From assembly GCA_026646885.1 (NCBI GenBank), contig JAPKHK010000002.1:362381-426380 (forward strand): DNA of 64,000 nt, read 5' to 3'. The notes under the pieces are model-generated. The model saw only the letters and a list, made by a program, of their open reading frames with translations. It did no database searches and was not told where the DNA came from. The position numbers and the translations under genes were made by a program. Of the stretch, positions 17,518 through 28,828 are shown in pieces (within the stretch, counting starts at the first letter, position 1; each line of letters begins with the position of its first letter). The stretch is from Casimicrobiaceae bacterium. GTDB taxonomy: Bacteria > Pseudomonadota > Gammaproteobacteria > Burkholderiales > Casimicrobiaceae.

Positions 17518-18998
17518 AGGAAGTGAATCGCGAACTCTTGTTGCTGGTCGACGCCCTTGCGCGCGAAAAGAACGTGCAGAAGGAGATCGTATTCGGCGCC
17601 CTCGAGTCGGCTTTGGCTTCCGCGACCAAGAAGCGCTTCACCGAGGCGGTGGAAGCGCGCGTGGCCATCGACCGCAATACCGGCGAATACGACGCTTTCC
17701 GCCGCTGGCAGGTGGTTCCGGACGAGGAGTTCGAGGATCCTGCTCACCAAATAACGCTTGAGGATGCTCAGGCGAAGCATCCAGACATCCAGTTGGGGGA
17801 TTTCATCGAGGAACAACTCGAGCCGGTGGCCTTTGGCCGTATCGGCGCTCAGGCGGCCAAACAGGTGATCCTGCAGAAGATTCGCGACGCGGAACGGGAG
17901 CAGATCCTCAACGACTTCCTGGAACGCAACGAGAAACTCGTCACTGGCAGCATCAAACGGATCGAGCGCGGGAACCTGATCGTCGAATCCGGCAAGATCG
18001 AAGGCGTGATTCCGCGCGACCAGCTCATTCCCAAGGAAAACCTGCGGGTTGGCGATCGGGTGCGCGCTTATCTGTTGCGCGTCGAATCCCAGGCGCGCGG
18101 GCCGCAGCTCGTGCTTTCGCGCGTGGCGCCCGAATTTTTGATTCGGCTTTTCGAATTGGAGGTGCCGGAAATCGAAGAGGGGCTCATCGAAATCAGAGCG
18201 GCCGCCCGTGACCCGGGTGTGCGCGCCAAGATTGCGGTGAAATCCAACGATCCGCGCCTTGATCCGCAGGGAACCTGTATCGGCATGCGCGGCTCGCGCG
18301 TCACTTCGGTTACCAACGAGCTCGCTGGCGAGCGCGTCGACATCATCCTCTGGTCGCCGGATCCCGCCCAGTTCGTGATCAACGCGCTGGCGCCCGCCGA
18401 AATCAGCAGTATCTTCGTCGACGAAGAAAAACATTCGATGGATGTCGTGGTCGACGAAAGCAATCTCGCCGTGGCGATAGGCCGCGCTGGCCAGAACGTG
18501 CGCCTCGCGTCCGAACTGACCGGTTGGGAGCTCAACATCATGAGCGTCGACGAGTCGGAAAAGAAGCAAACGGCCGAGACTGAGCGCACGGTGGACCTTT
18601 TCACCAGCCGCCTCGATGTCGACCGCGAGGTTGCCGAAATCCTCATCCAGGAAGGTTTCAGCACCCTCGAAGAAATAGCTTATGTGCCACTGCAAGAAAT
18701 GCTCGAGATCGAGGCCTTCGACGAGGACACCGTCAACGAACTCCGCGCCCGCGCGCGCAACGCCCTGCTCACCGAGGCGATTGCCCGTGAGGAAAGTGTG
18801 GAGAAAGCCTCCGAAGACCTGCTTTCGCTAGAAGGCATGGATAGCGAGACCGCCGGCGTGCTGGCAGGCAAAGGGGTCGCCACGCGTGATGCGCTGGCGG
18901 ATCTGGCGGTGGACGAACTGACCGAGCTGACCGGGATGACCGCCGAGCGTGCCCAGGAACTCATCATGAAGGCGCGCGCGCACTGGTTCACGGAATGA
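17508..18998 (+). CDS. nusA: Transcription termination/antitermination factor NusA
   Basis: A 496-residue RNA-polymerase-binding factor. Order of domains: N-terminal polymerase-binding domain ([16 protein letters not shown] at the start), S1 domain ([15 protein letters not shown] and ERVRAYLL-type strands around 135-200), KH1 and KH2 ([36 protein letters not shown]), and two acidic C-terminal helix-hairpin-helix repeats as in gammaproteobacterial NusA. The start at 17508 overlaps rimP; ATG 17514 is also possible. NusA modulates pausing and termination and probably regulates this operon through the leader hairpin. Confidence 0.97.
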   Translation: MEMKEVNRELLLLVDALAREKNVQKEIVFGALESALASATKKRFTEAVEARVAIDRNTGEYDAFRRWQVVPDEEFEDPAHQITLEDAQAKHPDIQLGDFIEEQLEPVAFGRIGAQAAKQVILQKIRDAEREQILNDFLERNEKLVTGSIKRIERGNLIVESGKIEGVIPRDQLIPKENLRVGDRVRAYLLRVESQARGPQLVLSRVAPEFLIRLFELEVPEIEEGLIEIRAAARDPGVRAKIAVKSNDPRLDPQGTCIGMRGSRVTSVTNELAGERVDIILWSPDPAQFVINALAPAEISSIFVDEEKHSMDVVVDESNLAVAIGRAGQNVRLASELTGWELNIMSVDESEKKQTAETERTVDLFTSRLDVDREVAEILIQEGFSTLEEIAYVPLQEMLEIEAFDEDTVNELRARARNALLTEAIAREESVEKASEDLLSLEGMDSETAGVLAGKGVATRDALADLAVDELTELTGMTAERAQELIMKARAHWFTE

Positions 18999-19036
18999 AT
19001 GCCGATGACCAGAGCTAGTAGGACTGGGAGAGAACG

Positions 19037-21601
19037 ATGTCACAGATGACCATCGAACAATTCGCCAACGAGCTGAAGATGTCGACGGATGCGCTCCTCG
19101 AACAGCTCGGCGCTGCTGGGGTCAGCGGCAAGCGCCCCGGCGACCGCGTTTCGGAGCAGGACAAGACCCTTTTGCTCGACTACTTACGCAAGCAGCATGG
19201 TGGCCAGCAGGAAAAGAAGAAGATCACGCTGACGCGCAAGCAGACTACCGAGATCAAGCAGGCGGACAGCAGCGGCAAGTCGCGCACCATTCAAGTCGAG
19301 GTGAAAAAGAAGCGCGTATTTGTCAAGCGCGATGCTGGCGAAACTGCCGCCCCCGAGGCACCTGTGGCGCCTGCGGCGCCAGTTCTGAGCGCCGAAGAAG
19401 TGGCTGTCCGCGAAGCCGAGGAACGCCGACAGGCGGAGCTTGCCCAGCGTCAGAGTGAAGAAGTTGCGCAAAAGCAAAAGCGCGCCAGCCGCAAGAAGGC
19501 GGAACCCGCACCGGCGCCTGCGGAACCAGCGGCCACGGCTGAAGCAGCCCCGGCTGAGTCCGCTCCAGCTGTGGAAGGGGCTGCTGCTGCACCGGCGGCT
19601 GAAGCCAAGCCGGCAGCCACGGAAGGCACCTTGCATCGTCCTGCTGGAAAGGTCGGCGAAAAGAAAGACAAGGTAGTCAAGAAGCCGGCGGCGGTGGTAA
19701 CCCGCGGCGACGACCAGGCCAGAAAGCGCGCCATCAAAGTGCGCGGCGATACCGGCGGCAGCGGCTGGCGCGATCGCAAAGGGGTACGTCATCGCCATGA
19801 AGAGCGTGCTGAGACGGCAGCGTTTGCCGCGCCGACCGAACCGGTGGTGCGCGAAGTGGCCGTGCCGGAAACCATCACCGTGGGCGAACTGGCCGCGCGC
19901 ATGGCGGTGAAAGCCGCGGAAGTGATCAAGACCATGATGAAAATGGGCACCATGGTCACCATCAACCAAGTCATCGACCAAGAGACGGCGATGATCGTGG
20001 TCGAGGAAATGGGCCACAAGGCCAAGGCCGCCAAGCTCGATGACCCTGAGGCCCTGCTTGCTGCCCAAGCCGTCAATGCCGATGCCGAAGAGCTGCCGCG
20101 TCCGCCGGTGGTCACCGTAATGGGCCACGTGGACCACGGCAAGACTTCGCTCTTGGACTACATCCGCCGCACCCGCGTCGCTTCGGGCGAGGCGGGCGGT
20201 ATCACTCAGCACATTGGCGCCTATCACGTGGAAACACCCAAAGGTGTCATCACCTTTCTCGACACCCCGGGCCACGAGGCCTTTACGGCGATGCGGGCCC
20301 GCGGCGCCAAGGTGACCGACATCGTCATTTTGGTGGTGGCGGCCGACGACGGCGTGATGCCGCAAACCATCGAAGCGATTCATCACGCCAAAGCGGCTGG
20401 CGTCCCGGTGGTGGTGGCAGTCAACAAGATCGACAAGCCCGAAGCCAACCCTGAGCGCGTAAAGCAAGAGCTGGTGGCGCAGGGCGTGGTGCCCGAGGAA
20501 TACGGCGGCGATGCGATGTTCGTCGAAGTCTCCGCCAAAACCGGGCAAGGCATCGACCATCTGCTCGAATCGGTGCTTTTACAGGCCGAGGTGCTGGAGC
20601 TGAAGGCGCCGCGCGAGGCGACCGCCAAGGGCATTGTCATCGAGGCGCGCCTGGACAAGGGCCGCGGCCCGGTGGCCACGCTTTTGGTGCAATCGGGCAC
20701 CTTGAGGCGCGGCGATATCGTGCTGGCGGGAGCGGTGTTCGGGCGGGTGCGGGCGATGAACGACGAAGCGGGCAAGACCCTAGCTGCCGCGGGTCCCTCG
20801 CTGCCGGTGGAAATCCAAGGCCTCTCGGACGTGCCCACTGCCGGTGAAGACATGCTGGTGCTGGCCGACGAGCGCAAGGCACGGGAGATTGCACTCTTCC
20901 GCCAGGGCAAGTTCCGCGACGTGAAGCTCGCCAAGCAAGCTTCGGCCAAGCTCGAAAACATTTTCGATCAGATCGGCGAAGGCGCGGTCAAGATCCTGCC
21001 GTTGATCATCAAAGCGGACGTGCAAGGCTCTTACGAGGGTCTGGCGCATGCGCTGTCCAAACTGTCCACTGACGAAGTGCGCGTCAACATCATTCACTCC
21101 GGGGTGGGCGGCATTACCGAAAGCGACATCAACCTCGCGCTCGCCTCAAAGGCCGTGGTCATCGGTTTCAACACGCGCGCCGACGCCGCGGCGAGGAAAC
21201 TTGCCGAGGCCAGCGGCGTGGACATTCGCTACTACAACATCATTTACGAAGCCGTCGATGAGGTGAAGGCCGCCCTCTCGGGCATGCTCGCGCCGGAGAA
21301 GAAAGAAAGCGCCATTGGCATGGTCGAGATTCGCCAAGTTTTCCATATCTCCAAGATTGGCTCCGTGGCCGGCTGCTACGTCACCGAGGGCATTGTCAAG
21401 CGCGGCTCACAAGTGCGCCTGCTGCGCGACAATGTGGTTATTTGGACCGGCGAACTTGATTCCCTGAAGCGCTTCAAGGACGACGTGCGCGAAGTGAAAT
21501 CGGGCTTCGAGTGTGGTCTGTCCTTGAAGGGCTACAATGACATTCAAGTAGGCGACCAGCTCGAAGCTTTCGAAATCGTCGAAGTGAGCCGAACGCTGTG
21601 A
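19037..21601 (+). CDS. infB: Translation initiation factor IF-2
   Basis: An 854-residue GTPase that brings fMet-tRNA to the 30S subunit. It starts with the IF2 N-terminal subdomain ([20 protein letters not shown]), then a long Lys/Glu/Ala/Pro-rich linker (about 70-260), a second IF2_N module, and the G domain with [14 protein letters not shown] (G1), [11 protein letters not shown] (G3) and [10 protein letters not shown] (G4). Domains II-IV and the fMet-tRNA-binding C2 domain end at VSRTL. GGGAGAG precedes the ATG, 38 bases after nusA. Its TGA overlaps the GTG start of rbfA. Confidence 0.97.
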   Translation: MSQMTIEQFANELKMSTDALLEQLGAAGVSGKRPGDRVSEQDKTLLLDYLRKQHGGQQEKKKITLTRKQTTEIKQADSSGKSRTIQVEVKKKRVFVKRDAGETAAPEAPVAPAAPVLSAEEVAVREAEERRQAELAQRQSEEVAQKQKRASRKKAEPAPAPAEPAATAEAAPAESAPAVEGAAAAPAAEAKPAATEGTLHRPAGKVGEKKDKVVKKPAAVVTRGDDQARKRAIKVRGDTGGSGWRDRKGVRHRHEERAETAAFAAPTEPVVREVAVPETITVGELAARMAVKAAEVIKTMMKMGTMVTINQVIDQETAMIVVEEMGHKAKAAKLDDPEALLAAQAVNADAEELPRPPVVTVMGHVDHGKTSLLDYIRRTRVASGEAGGITQHIGAYHVETPKGVITFLDTPGHEAFTAMRARGAKVTDIVILVVAADDGVMPQTIEAIHHAKAAGVPVVVAVNKIDKPEANPERVKQELVAQGVVPEEYGGDAMFVEVSAKTGQGIDHLLESVLLQAEVLELKAPREATAKGIVIEARLDKGRGPVATLLVQSGTLRRGDIVLAGAVFGRVRAMNDEAGKTLAAAGPSLPVEIQGLSDVPTAGEDMLVLADERKAREIALFRQGKFRDVKLAKQASAKLENIFDQIGEGAVKILPLIIKADVQGSYEGLAHALSKLSTDEVRVNIIHSGVGGITESDINLALASKAVVIGFNTRADAAARKLAEASGVDIRYYNIIYEAVDEVKAALSGMLAPEKKESAIGMVEIRQVFHISKIGSVAGCYVTEGIVKRGSQVRLLRDNVVIWTGELDSLKRFKDDVREVKSGFECGLSLKGYNDIQVGDQLEAFEIVEVSRTL

Positions 21602-21969
21602 AACGCAATACGCCCCGGGCGCAGCGCATTGGCGACCAGCTTCAGCGCGAGCTGATGGACCTCCTGAAGAATGAGGTCAAAGATCCGCGCGTGGGCATGG
21701 TGACCATTACCGCCGTCGAAGTGGCGGCGGATTACGGTCACGCCAAAGTGTTTTTCACGCACCTTGCCGGCGTGGAGCAGGCGTCCGGGGCGGTCGCCGC
21801 GCTGGAGCATGCGGCGGGCTTCCTGCGACGCGAGCTCTCGCATCGCTTGCAGCTCCATAGTGTGCCTCAGTTGCATTTTCTGTACGACGATTCGATCGAA
21901 TCCGGCATCAAACTCTCGCGCCTGATCGACGCCGCGATCGAAGAAGACCGGCAGCATCCACACAGTTGA
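21598..21969 (+). CDS. rbfA: Ribosome-binding factor A
   Basis: A 123-residue KH-fold protein for 30S maturation and cold adaptation. Recognisable elements are the N-terminal [13 protein letters not shown], the conserved [20 protein letters not shown] and the C-terminal [15 protein letters not shown]. The start is a GTG overlapping the infB stop by 4 bases, and its own stop overlaps the TTG start of truB, so the three are translationally coupled. Confidence 0.95.
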   Translation: MKRNTPRAQRIGDQLQRELMDLLKNEVKDPRVGMVTITAVEVAADYGHAKVFFTHLAGVEQASGAVAALEHAAGFLRRELSHRLQLHSVPQLHFLYDDSIESGIKLSRLIDAAIEEDRQHPHS

Positions 21970-22877
21970 CTCCCGCCGCCAAGATCGCGCGGCGGCGCGT
22001 CGATGGTGTGCTGCTGCTCGACAAGCCGCTGGGCATCACCTCCAACGCCGCGCTGCAGCGCGCCAAGCGCCTTTTTCGCGCATTGAAGGCCGGACATACC
22101 GGCACGCTCGATCCTTTGGCCACGGGTCTTCTACCGATTTGTTTCGGCGAAGCCACCAAGTTTTCGCACTACCTGCTGGAGGCGGACAAGACCTACCTGG
22201 CGCGCCTCCGGCTAGGGCAAACCACCAGCACGGCGGATGCCGAGGGTGAAGTGCTGCTGAGGCGACCGGTGGCGGTAAGCGAGCGCGCGCTGCGCGAAGT
22301 ACTCTGCCGTTTTGTCGGCGACATCGAGCAGATTCCGCCGCGCTTCTCCGCACTCAAGCACCAAGGCCGCGCCTTTTACGAGTACGCCCGCCTGGGACTG
22401 GAGGTGCCGCGCCGGTCTCGGCGGGTGCGGATCACTCGCCTGGAACTCAAGGCCTGGTCCCCGCCCGAGGCAGAGTTGGAGGTCGCGTGCAGCAAAGGCA
22501 CTTACATTCGCAGTCTGGCCGAAGATATCGGCGAAGCTCTGGGCTGCGGCGCATACCTCAGCGCGCTGCGACGCCTCGCCACGGCAGGATTCTCGATCGA
22601 CGAGGCGCATATCTTGGATCACCTCGAAACACTGAGCGACGGCGAGCGCGACGCCTTGTTGTTACCCCCCGAGACCTTGGTCGCCCACCTGCCGTTGCTC
22701 ACGCTCGGGGAGACCGAGGCTCTGCGCCTGCGCCAAGGGCAGGCCTTACCGGGTCATCCGCCGGGGGTTTGGCGGGCGCACAGCGTTGTGGGGAGTTTTC
22801 TTGGCCTGGTGAGGGTGGACGACGAAGGCCTCTTGCGCCCGACGCGATTGCTTTCGTGGGGCGAACAGACCGCCTGA
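21966..22877 (+). CDS. truB: tRNA pseudouridine(55) synthase TruB
   Basis: A 303-residue enzyme making pseudouridine 55 in the T-loop of tRNAs. It contains VLLLDKPLGITSN, the catalytic GHTGTLDPLATGLLP, LEADKTYLARLRLG and the PPRFSALKHQGRAFYEYAR block, plus a C-terminal PUA-like region. The start is TTG, set by the TTGA overlap with rbfA. It ends the operon and converges on hisC with a 24-base spacer. Confidence 0.95.
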   Translation: MTPAAKIARRRVDGVLLLDKPLGITSNAALQRAKRLFRALKAGHTGTLDPLATGLLPICFGEATKFSHYLLEADKTYLARLRLGQTTSTADAEGEVLLRRPVAVSERALREVLCRFVGDIEQIPPRFSALKHQGRAFYEYARLGLEVPRRSRRVRITRLELKAWSPPEAELEVACSKGTYIRSLAEDIGEALGCGAYLSALRRLATAGFSIDEAHILDHLETLSDGERDALLLPPETLVAHLPLLTLGETEALRLRQGQALPGHPPGVWRAHSVVGSFLGLVRVDDEGLLRPTRLLSWGEQTA

Positions 22878-22901
22878 GTCGACGCGAGCTGTCCTGAGAA
22901 G

Positions 22902-23960
22902 CTAGAACAGAGCGCCCCGCAAGCCATCGAGCAGAACGCTGGTCTGCCTCTCATCCCCCACACTGATTCGCAGGAACTGTTCGATCCGCGCGCTCTTGAA
23001 GTGCCGCACGATGATGCCTTGTTCGCGCAGCCGGGCGGCGATGGTGGCGGCGTCCTGGGCCGGATGGCGGGCGAAGATGAAATTGGCGCGCGAGGGTAGC
23101 ACTTCGAAATCTAGCTCCTCAAGCCCTGCGACGAGGCGCACACGCGTGGCAACCACTTTGGAGCAGATCGCCTGGAAGTAGTCTTCGTCTTCGATGGCGG
23201 CGATGGCGCCGGCTTGAGCGAGGCGATCGAGTGGGTAGCTATTGAAGCAGTTCTTCACCCGCTCCAGGGCCTCGATGAGATCGCGCTGCCCCAGCGCCCA
23301 TCCCACGCGCAGGCCGGCGAGCGCGCGGGATTTTGACAGCGTGTGCACCACCAGGAGCTGGGGATAGCGGGCGATGAGTTCGACCGCCGATTCAGCGCCG
23401 AAATCAACGTAGGCTTCGTCGATCACCACCACCGAATCGGTGTTGGCCTGGCAGAGCGCCTCGATGTCGGCAAGGGGCAGGGCGCAGCCGGTGGGTGCGT
23501 TGGGGTTGGCGATGATGATGCCGCCGTTGGGCTGCCGATAGTCACTGATGTCGATCTGGAAGCGCTCATCGAGCGGCACGAGGCGGGTGGGAATTTCGTA
23601 GAGCTGGGCGTAGACCGGGTAGAACGAATAAGTGATGTCGGGAAACAACACTGGTTGTTTCTGCCGAAAGAAAGCCATGAAGACGTGCGCCAGCACTTCG
23701 TCGGAGCCGTTGCCGACGAAGACTTCATTCGGGGCGCGCCCGTAGCGCTGGGCGATCGCCCCTTTCAGACGCTCGGCGTTGGGGTCGGGGTAGAGCCGCA
23801 AACTGTCGGCGACCTCGGCACGCAGGGCTTCGAGCACCCGTGGCGAAGGGCCGTAGGGACACTCATTGGTGTTGAGTTTGGTGAGTCGCGCGAGTTTGGG
23901 CTGCTCGCCGGGGACATAGGGCGTGAGGCGGTGAACCAGGGGGCTCCAGTAGCGGCTCAT
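22902..23960 (-). CDS. hisC: Histidinol-phosphate aminotransferase
   Basis: A 352-residue PLP-dependent aminotransferase converting imidazole-acetol phosphate to histidinol phosphate. It has [14 protein letters not shown] near the N-terminus, [22 protein letters not shown], the Asp of [11 protein letters not shown] and the PLP lysine in [24 protein letters not shown] is the C-terminal Arg region. It diverges from hisB with a gap of about 120 bases that should hold promoters for both his transcription units. Confidence 0.95.
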   Translation of the reverse strand: MSRYWSPLVHRLTPYVPGEQPKLARLTKLNTNECPYGPSPRVLEALRAEVADSLRLYPDPNAERLKGAIAQRYGRAPNEVFVGNGSDEVLAHVFMAFFRQKQPVLFPDITYSFYPVYAQLYEIPTRLVPLDERFQIDISDYRQPNGGIIIANPNAPTGCALPLADIEALCQANTDSVVVIDEAYVDFGAESAVELIARYPQLLVVHTLSKSRALAGLRVGWALGQRDLIEALERVKNCFNSYPLDRLAQAGAIAAIEDEDYFQAICSKVVATRVRLVAGLEELDFEVLPSRANFIFARHPAQDAATIAARLREQGIIVRHFKSARIEQFLRISVGDERQTSVLLDGLRGALF

Positions 23961-24082
23961 GGGCGAAAATGGGACAGTGGCATGCCGGCGGCACGAAGGC
24001 TTGCGGCAATGGTATCATGGGCGGGCGCGCGGCCTGACCGCGCGCCGACCCCCATCTGATGACCTTCCTTCAGGCGCCGCCC

Positions 24083-24670
24083 ATGCGTCAAGCAGAAGTC
24101 AGCCGCAAGACCCTGGAGACGGAAATTTCCGTCAAGCTCAACCTCGATGGCACTGGCGTGGCGAGAATTGCCACCGGTGTGGCTTTTCTCGATCATATGT
24201 TGGAGCAGGTCGCTCGCCATGGCTTGATCGATCTCGAAGTGACCGCGAGGGGCGATTTGCACGTCGACGGCCATCATACCGTCGAGGACGTAGGCATCTG
24301 CCTGGGCCAGGCGCTCGCCAAGGCGCTCGGCGACAAGCGCGGCATTCGGCGCTATGGCTGCTCGTACGTGCCTCTGGACGAAGCGCTCTCGCGCGTGGTG
24401 ATCGACATTTCCGGCCGCCCCGGGATCGAATTTCACGTGCCGTTTTCGCGGGCGATGATCGGCCAGTTCGATGTCGATCTGACGCATGAGTTCTTTCAGG
24501 GCTTCGTCAATCACGCGCACGTCACACTGCACGTGGACAATATTCGCGGGCAAAACGCCCACCATCAGGCCGAAACCGTGTTCAAGGCGTTTGCGCGGGC
24601 GCTGCGCGAGGCGGTGAGCGATGACGCGCGGCTCGCTGGCGCCCTGCCTTCCACCAAGGGAACGCTCTGA
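24083..24670 (+). CDS. hisB: Imidazoleglycerol-phosphate dehydratase
   Basis: A 195-residue manganese enzyme of histidine synthesis, monofunctional (no phosphatase domain). Start chosen at the ATG giving [15 protein letters not shown], the usual family N-terminus; an in-frame ATG at 24059 adds eight residues. Conserved motifs are [35 protein letters not shown] and [18 protein letters not shown], whose His and Glu residues bind the two Mn ions. It is the first gene of hisBHAFIE. Confidence 0.95.
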   Translation: MRQAEVSRKTLETEISVKLNLDGTGVARIATGVAFLDHMLEQVARHGLIDLEVTARGDLHVDGHHTVEDVGICLGQALAKALGDKRGIRRYGCSYVPLDEALSRVVIDISGRPGIEFHVPFSRAMIGQFDVDLTHEFFQGFVNHAHVTLHVDNIRGQNAHHQAETVFKAFARALREAVSDDARLAGALPSTKGTL

Positions 24671-24720
24671 CCTCCTGGCTAGGCTGACCCTCGGACTCAC
24701 TCCGTTTCACGGCATCGACC

Positions 24721-25368
24721 ATGGCTGACATCGCCATCATCGACTACGGCATGGGCAATTTGCGCTCCGTGCAAAACGCCCTGGCATATGTGGCGCCGGA
24801 TCACAGGGTGCTGACCACCAGCGATCCCGCAGTCATTGCGGCTGCCGACCGCGTGATCTTCCCCGGTCAGGGCGCCATGCCCGATTGCATGCGCGAGCTA
24901 GCCGCCAGCGGCGCCCGCGAAGCGCTGCTGGACGCGGCACGAACGAAGCCCCTGTTGGGCATTTGCATCGGCTTGCAAATGCTTTTCGAGGAGAGTGAAG
25001 AGGGTCCGACGCCGGGGTTGGGCTTGTTTCGCGGCAAGGTGCGCCGCTTCGGTTCGGGCAAGGTCGATGCCCGCGGCGATCGACTCAAAGTGCCGCACAT
25101 GGGTTGGAACGAGGTCTGGCAAAGGCGACCGCATGCGCTCTGGGAAGGCATCGCCGACGGTGCGCGGTTCTACTTCGTGCATAGCTACTATGCAGACCCC
25201 GCGCAAGCGAACCTCACTGTCGGGCAAACACGCTACTCCGAACCGTTTACTTGCGCGATCGCTCGCGCTAATATCTTCGCGGTGCAATTCCATCCGGAAA
25301 AAAGTCAAGACGCTGGCCTTCGCCTGCTTGCCAACTTCGTCGCCTGGAATGGGCAAACCGCCGACTAG
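24721..25368 (+). CDS. hisH: Imidazole glycerol phosphate synthase, glutaminase subunit
   Basis: A 215-residue class-I glutamine amidotransferase that feeds ammonia to HisF. It shows IIDYGMGNLRSVQNAL at the N-terminus, the nucleophile Cys in LLGICIGLQMLFEESEEG, and the His-Glu pair in AVQFHPEKSQDAGL near the C-terminus. It lies between hisB and hisA, 50 and 48 bases away, within the operon. Confidence 0.95.
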   Translation: MADIAIIDYGMGNLRSVQNALAYVAPDHRVLTTSDPAVIAAADRVIFPGQGAMPDCMRELAASGAREALLDAARTKPLLGICIGLQMLFEESEEGPTPGLGLFRGKVRRFGSGKVDARGDRLKVPHMGWNEVWQRRPHALWEGIADGARFYFVHSYYADPAQANLTVGQTRYSEPFTCAIARANIFAVQFHPEKSQDAGLRLLANFVAWNGQTAD

Positions 25369-25416
25369 CGACCGCGCCGCCGCTCGCTCGCGGCCCAACA
25401 CTCACGACTCCATCGC

Positions 25417-26157
25417 ATGCTGATCATTCCTGCCATCGACCTGAAGGACGGCCATTGTGTGCGCTTGCAGCAAGGCGACATGAATTCGGCCACCGTATTC
25501 TCCGACAATCCTGCGCGGCAGGCCCGTTTTTGGGCGGACCAGGGCGCGGAGCGCCTGCACCTCGTCGATCTCAATGGTGCTTTCGCTGGCAAGCCGGTGA
25601 ACGAAGAAGCCATTCGCGCCATCGTCAATGAGCTGGGCGACGATATTCCCGTCCAATTGGGCGGCGGTATTCGCGACCTCGATACCATCGAGCGCTACCT
25701 CGACGATGGCATTGCCTATGTCATCATCGGCACCGCTGCGGTGAAGAACCCCGGTTTCCTGCACGACGCTTGCTACGCCTTTCCAGGGCATATCATCGTC
25801 GGGCTCGACGCGCGGGAGGGCAAAGTCGCCACCGACGGCTGGTCCAAGATGACCGGCCACGATGTCGTTGACCTCGCCAAGAAATTTCAAGACTACGGCG
25901 TTGAAGCCGTGGTCTACACCGACATTGGGCGCGACGGCATGCTTTCGGGTGTCAACATTGATGCCACGGTGCGCCTGGCGCGCGAACTGCGCATCCCGGT
26001 GATTGCCAGTGGCGGCCTGAGGAATGTCGAAGACGTGCGCGAACTGGCGAAGTTCGAGGTCGACGGCATCACCGCGGCGATCGCCGGGCGCTCGCTCTAC
26101 GAAGGCACTCTCGATTTCAAAGCCGCGGTGGCGGCTGCGCAAACCGCGGTGCCATGA
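25417..26157 (+). CDS. hisA: ProFAR isomerase (HisA)
   Basis: A 246-residue TIM barrel isomerising ProFAR to PRFAR. It begins [17 protein letters not shown] with the catalytic Asp, continues with [31 protein letters not shown], the second catalytic Asp region [12 protein letters not shown] and a second phosphate site IASGGL / IAGRSLYEG. Closely related to HisF but with the HisA N-terminus and length. Followed by hisF after 31 bases. Confidence 0.95.
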   Translation: MLIIPAIDLKDGHCVRLQQGDMNSATVFSDNPARQARFWADQGAERLHLVDLNGAFAGKPVNEEAIRAIVNELGDDIPVQLGGGIRDLDTIERYLDDGIAYVIIGTAAVKNPGFLHDACYAFPGHIIVGLDAREGKVATDGWSKMTGHDVVDLAKKFQDYGVEAVVYTDIGRDGMLSGVNIDATVRLARELRIPVIASGGLRNVEDVRELAKFEVDGITAAIAGRSLYEGTLDFKAAVAAAQTAVP

Positions 26158-26188
26158 CCCGGGCAGCAGCGGCCCGAGGCGCCCCCCG

Positions 26189-26968
26189 ATGAGCCTGGCT
26201 AAGCGCGTCATTCCTTGTCTGGACGTTGCCGCTGGCCGGGTGGTCAAAGGCGTGAACTTCCTCGACCTCAGGGATGCGGGCGATCCGGTGGAAGTAGCGC
26301 GCCGCTATGACCGGCAAGGCGCCGACGAGCTCACGTTTCTCGACATCAAGGCCAGCGTGGAAACGCGTGACTTACTGTACGATATGATCGGCGAGGTGGC
26401 GGCCCAAGTGTTCATCCCGCTCACTGTGGGTGGGGGCGTCTCGCGGGTGGAGGATGTGCGTGCGCTGCTCAATTCCGGTGCCGACAAGGTGAGCATCAAT
26501 ACCGCGGGAGTGAAAAACCCGGCGCTTTTCGACGAGGCCGCCAGTCGCTTCGGTTCGCAATGCATCGTCGCCGCGATCGACGCCAAAGAGGTCGGCCCAG
26601 GCTGCTGGGAAGTATTCACTCATGGCGGGCGCAATCCCACCGGACGCGACGCCGTGGCTTGGGCGCGAGAGGTGGTGCGACGTGGCGTCGGGGAGATCCT
26701 GCTTACCAGTATGGACCGCGACGGCGTGAAATCGGGCTTCGATCTTGCCCTCACCCGGGCAGTGGCCGAGGCGGTGGAGGTTCCGGTGATCGCCAGCGGC
26801 GGCGTCGGAACCCTGGACCATTTGGTGGAGGGCATCGTCCTGGGCAAAGCCGATGCCGTACTCGCGGCGTCGATATTTCATTTCGGTGAACATACCGTGA
26901 CCGAGGCGAAACAGCGTCTGCGCGCGGCGGGTATCGAAGTGCGCCTCGACGCGGAGAATAGAGGCTAG
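26189..26968 (+). CDS. hisF: Imidazole glycerol phosphate synthase, cyclase subunit
   Basis: A 259-residue TIM barrel that closes the imidazole ring using ammonia from HisH, releasing AICAR. It starts [21 protein letters not shown] with the catalytic Asp, then [15 protein letters not shown], the second Asp in [15 protein letters not shown] and phosphate sites [11 protein letters not shown] and [11 protein letters not shown]. The true start is ATG 26189; the frame is open further upstream inside hisA but lacks family sequence there. Confidence 0.95.
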   Translation: MSLAKRVIPCLDVAAGRVVKGVNFLDLRDAGDPVEVARRYDRQGADELTFLDIKASVETRDLLYDMIGEVAAQVFIPLTVGGGVSRVEDVRALLNSGADKVSINTAGVKNPALFDEAASRFGSQCIVAAIDAKEVGPGCWEVFTHGGRNPTGRDAVAWAREVVRRGVGEILLTSMDRDGVKSGFDLALTRAVAEAVEVPVIASGGVGTLDHLVEGIVLGKADAVLAASIFHFGEHTVTEAKQRLRAAGIEVRLDAENRG

Positions 26969-26972
26969 GACC

Positions 26973-27356
26973 ATGGCCTGGCAAGACGAGATTCGCTGGG
27001 ACGGGCAGGGGCTGGTAACCGCGATCGCGCAAGAGGCGGGCAGCGGCGAGGTTCTCATGGTGGCGTGGATGAACCGCGAGGCGCTGGAGCGCACCATCGC
27101 CGAAGGCGTGGCGGTCTACTGGTCGCGCTCGCGCGGCCGGCTCTGGCGCAAAGGCGAGGAGTCGGGACACACCCAGCGGGTACTCGACCTCCGTCTGGAC
27201 TGCGACGGCGACGCGCTGCTCCTCACCGTCGAGCAACGGGGCGGTATCGCCTGCCACACCGGACGCCACAGTTGTTTCTATCGCCAATTGCAGGGCGCAG
27301 CGTGGTCTGAGGTGCTGCCTGTGCTCAAGGATCCCAAGGCCATCTATCATGAGTGA
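26973..27356 (+). CDS. hisI: Phosphoribosyl-AMP cyclohydrolase
   Basis: A 127-residue zinc enzyme opening the adenine ring of PR-AMP. Motifs are [34 protein letters not shown], the metal-binding LDCDGDALL with [18 protein letters not shown]. It stands 4 bases after hisF and overlaps hisE by 8 bases. The two functions fused as HisIE in enterics are separate genes here, which is the usual betaproteobacterial state. Confidence 0.95.
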   Translation: MAWQDEIRWDGQGLVTAIAQEAGSGEVLMVAWMNREALERTIAEGVAVYWSRSRGRLWRKGEESGHTQRVLDLRLDCDGDALLLTVEQRGGIACHTGRHSCFYRQLQGAAWSEVLPVLKDPKAIYHE

Positions 27357-27684
27357 CCAGCCCGCCACCGCGGACATCCTGGAGCGGCTTGCCGCCACCA
27401 TCGCGAGCCGCAAGGGTGCTGATCCGGCAAGCTCTTATGTCGCTTCGCTCTTTGCCAGGGGCGAAGACGCGATGCTCAAGAAAATAGGCGAAGAAGCCAC
27501 CGAGACCGTCATGGCCGCCAAGGACGGTGATAAACTTCGCCTCGCGGCCGAGATTGCCGATCTTTGGTTCCACTGCCTAGTGGTGCTAGCAGCTCACGAC
27601 CTCGGGCCAGGGGTGGTGCTGCAAGAGCTGGCGCGGCGCGAGGGGGTTTCTGGTCACGCCGAGAAGGCCGGCCGAAAGCCCTGA
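27349..27684 (+). CDS. hisE: Phosphoribosyl-ATP pyrophosphatase
   Basis: A 111-residue all-alpha MazG-like enzyme hydrolysing PR-ATP to PR-AMP. It contains [20 protein letters not shown], the metal-binding [18 protein letters not shown] and [18 protein letters not shown]. It overlaps hisI by 8 bases and is followed 44 bases later by the HIT-family gene, the common betaproteobacterial order. Confidence 0.94.
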   Translation: MSDQPATADILERLAATIASRKGADPASSYVASLFARGEDAMLKKIGEEATETVMAAKDGDKLRLAAEIADLWFHCLVVLAAHDLGPGVVLQELARREGVSGHAEKAGRKP

Positions 27685-27728
27685 ATTTGGCTCCGGCCGT
27701 TCTAGCGGTGCTGAACGAGGAAGGGAAA

Positions 27729-28082
27729 ATGGAAGACTGCGTATTTTGCCGCATCGTGCGAGGCGAACTGCCTTCACGCAAGCTCTACGAGGACGAGGAC
27801 ATCCTCGCTTTCCATGATATCCATCCGATTGCACCGGTGCACTTCCTGATCGTGCCAAAACTGCACATCGCTACGCTCGACGATTGTCAGCCTGAGCATT
27901 TCTTGGTTCTGGGCAAGATGGTCGGCGTGGCTGGCCGCTTGGCTCAAGAGGCGGGTGCGACCGATGGCTGTCGGACCATCATCAACAATGGCCGCGTCGG
28001 GCGGCAAGACGTTTTCCATCTGCACATGCATGTGCTGGGCGGTCCCGATCCGCTGCCCGGCATGCTTGCGCGTTCCAGCTAG
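27729..28082 (+). CDS. HIT-family nucleotide-binding hydrolase (HinT-like)
   Basis: A 117-residue histidine-triad protein beginning MEDCVFCRIVRGELPSRKLY with a CxxC zinc-type pair; GAGGAAGGG precedes the ATG. The triad H-x-H-x-H is in VFHLHMHVLGG near the C-terminus. HinT-like enzymes hydrolyse purine phosphoramidates such as adenosine 5'-monophosphoramidate. It sits between hisE and tatA, apparently on the same transcript. Confidence 0.93.
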   Translation: MEDCVFCRIVRGELPSRKLYEDEDILAFHDIHPIAPVHFLIVPKLHIATLDDCQPEHFLVLGKMVGVAGRLAQEAGATDGCRTIINNGRVGRQDVFHLHMHVLGGPDPLPGMLARSS

Positions 28083-28094
28083 CGGAGAGAAGTC

Positions 28095-28334
28095 ATGGGT
28101 TCCTTCAGCATTTGGCATTGGTTGATCGTACTGCTCGTGGTGGTTCTTATCTTTGGCACTAAGAAACTCCGGAACATCGGCCAGGATCTGGGCGGCGCCG
28201 TGAAAGGATTCAAGGAGGGCATGAAAGGCGCGGAGGAAGATAAGCCGGCGGCTCCCCCGCAGCAGATCACCGGCCAGACTATCGAGGGCGAGGCCCGCAA
28301 GGAAGGCTCCACGCCCACCAACAACAAAGCCTGA
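28095..28334 (+). CDS. tatA: Sec-independent translocase subunit TatA
   Basis: A 79-residue protein with one N-terminal membrane helix ([22 protein letters not shown]), the FGTKKL hinge, an amphipathic helix ([16 protein letters not shown]) and a charged tail. TatA rings form the variable-size pore for folded twin-arginine substrates. It lies 12 bases after the HIT gene. The Rieske protein encoded 2.6 kb downstream has a twin-arginine signal and is a likely client. Confidence 0.94.
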   Translation: MGSFSIWHWLIVLLVVVLIFGTKKLRNIGQDLGGAVKGFKEGMKGAEEDKPAAPPQQITGQTIEGEARKEGSTPTNNKA

Positions 28335-28408
28335 GCGCCGGCGGCCGCCTGCGCCGGGCAACCGGCCGGGCTCGCTTTCGTGCTCATTCGTTCCCGGCCG
28401 GAGTTCTT

Positions 28409-28828
28409 GTGTTCGACATCGGATTTTCCGAGATCGCCCTGATCGCGGTCGTGGCGCTGGTCGTAATCGGACCTGAACGCCTGCCGCGGGTGGCACGCGT
28501 GGCCGGGCGCATGCTGGGCCAGTTGCAGCGCTACGTGCACAGTGTCAAATCAGAAATCGACCGCGAAATCCAGCTCGAAGAACTCAAGAAGCTCCAAGGC
28601 GAGCTCAATTCCGCTGCGCAAGGCCTGGAGTCTTCGCTTCGCGAAGGCATCAAATCGGTTGAGGATCAGGCCCGCGAGATGGAAGGCACCTTCACCATGA
28701 CCGATGCCGAATTGAACGCACGGGCCGAAACTCCGGCCCCGGAGCCCGAGTCGGCGCCTGCTTCGGAAACGGTGGTGCCGGCCTTGTCGGCGCGCCAACC
28801 GCGCGCACTGGTAGACGATCCGCGATGA
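28409..28828 (+). CDS. tatB: Sec-independent translocase subunit TatB
   Basis: A 139-residue protein with GTG start (CCGGAG upstream). It begins with the TatB signature MFDIGFSEIALIAVVALVVI followed by GPERLP, an amphipathic helix, a long charged coiled-coil-like stretch and a Pro/Ala/Glu tail. TatB with TatC forms the twin-arginine signal receptor. It overlaps tatC by 4 bases. Confidence 0.94.
   Translation: MFDIGFSEIALIAVVALVVIGPERLPRVARVAGRMLGQLQRYVHSVKSEIDREIQLEELKKLQGELNSAAQGLESSLREGIKSVEDQAREMEGTFTMTDAELNARAETPAPEPESAPASETVVPALSARQPRALVDDPR

Noticed and set aside
17265-18695. Long minus-strand frame opposite nusA
   Set aside because: Antisense shadow caused by high GC codon use; rimP and nusA fully explain the region.
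19184-20560. 458-residue minus-strand frame opposite infB
   Set aside because: His/Gly-rich antisense shadow of the infB linker and G domain.
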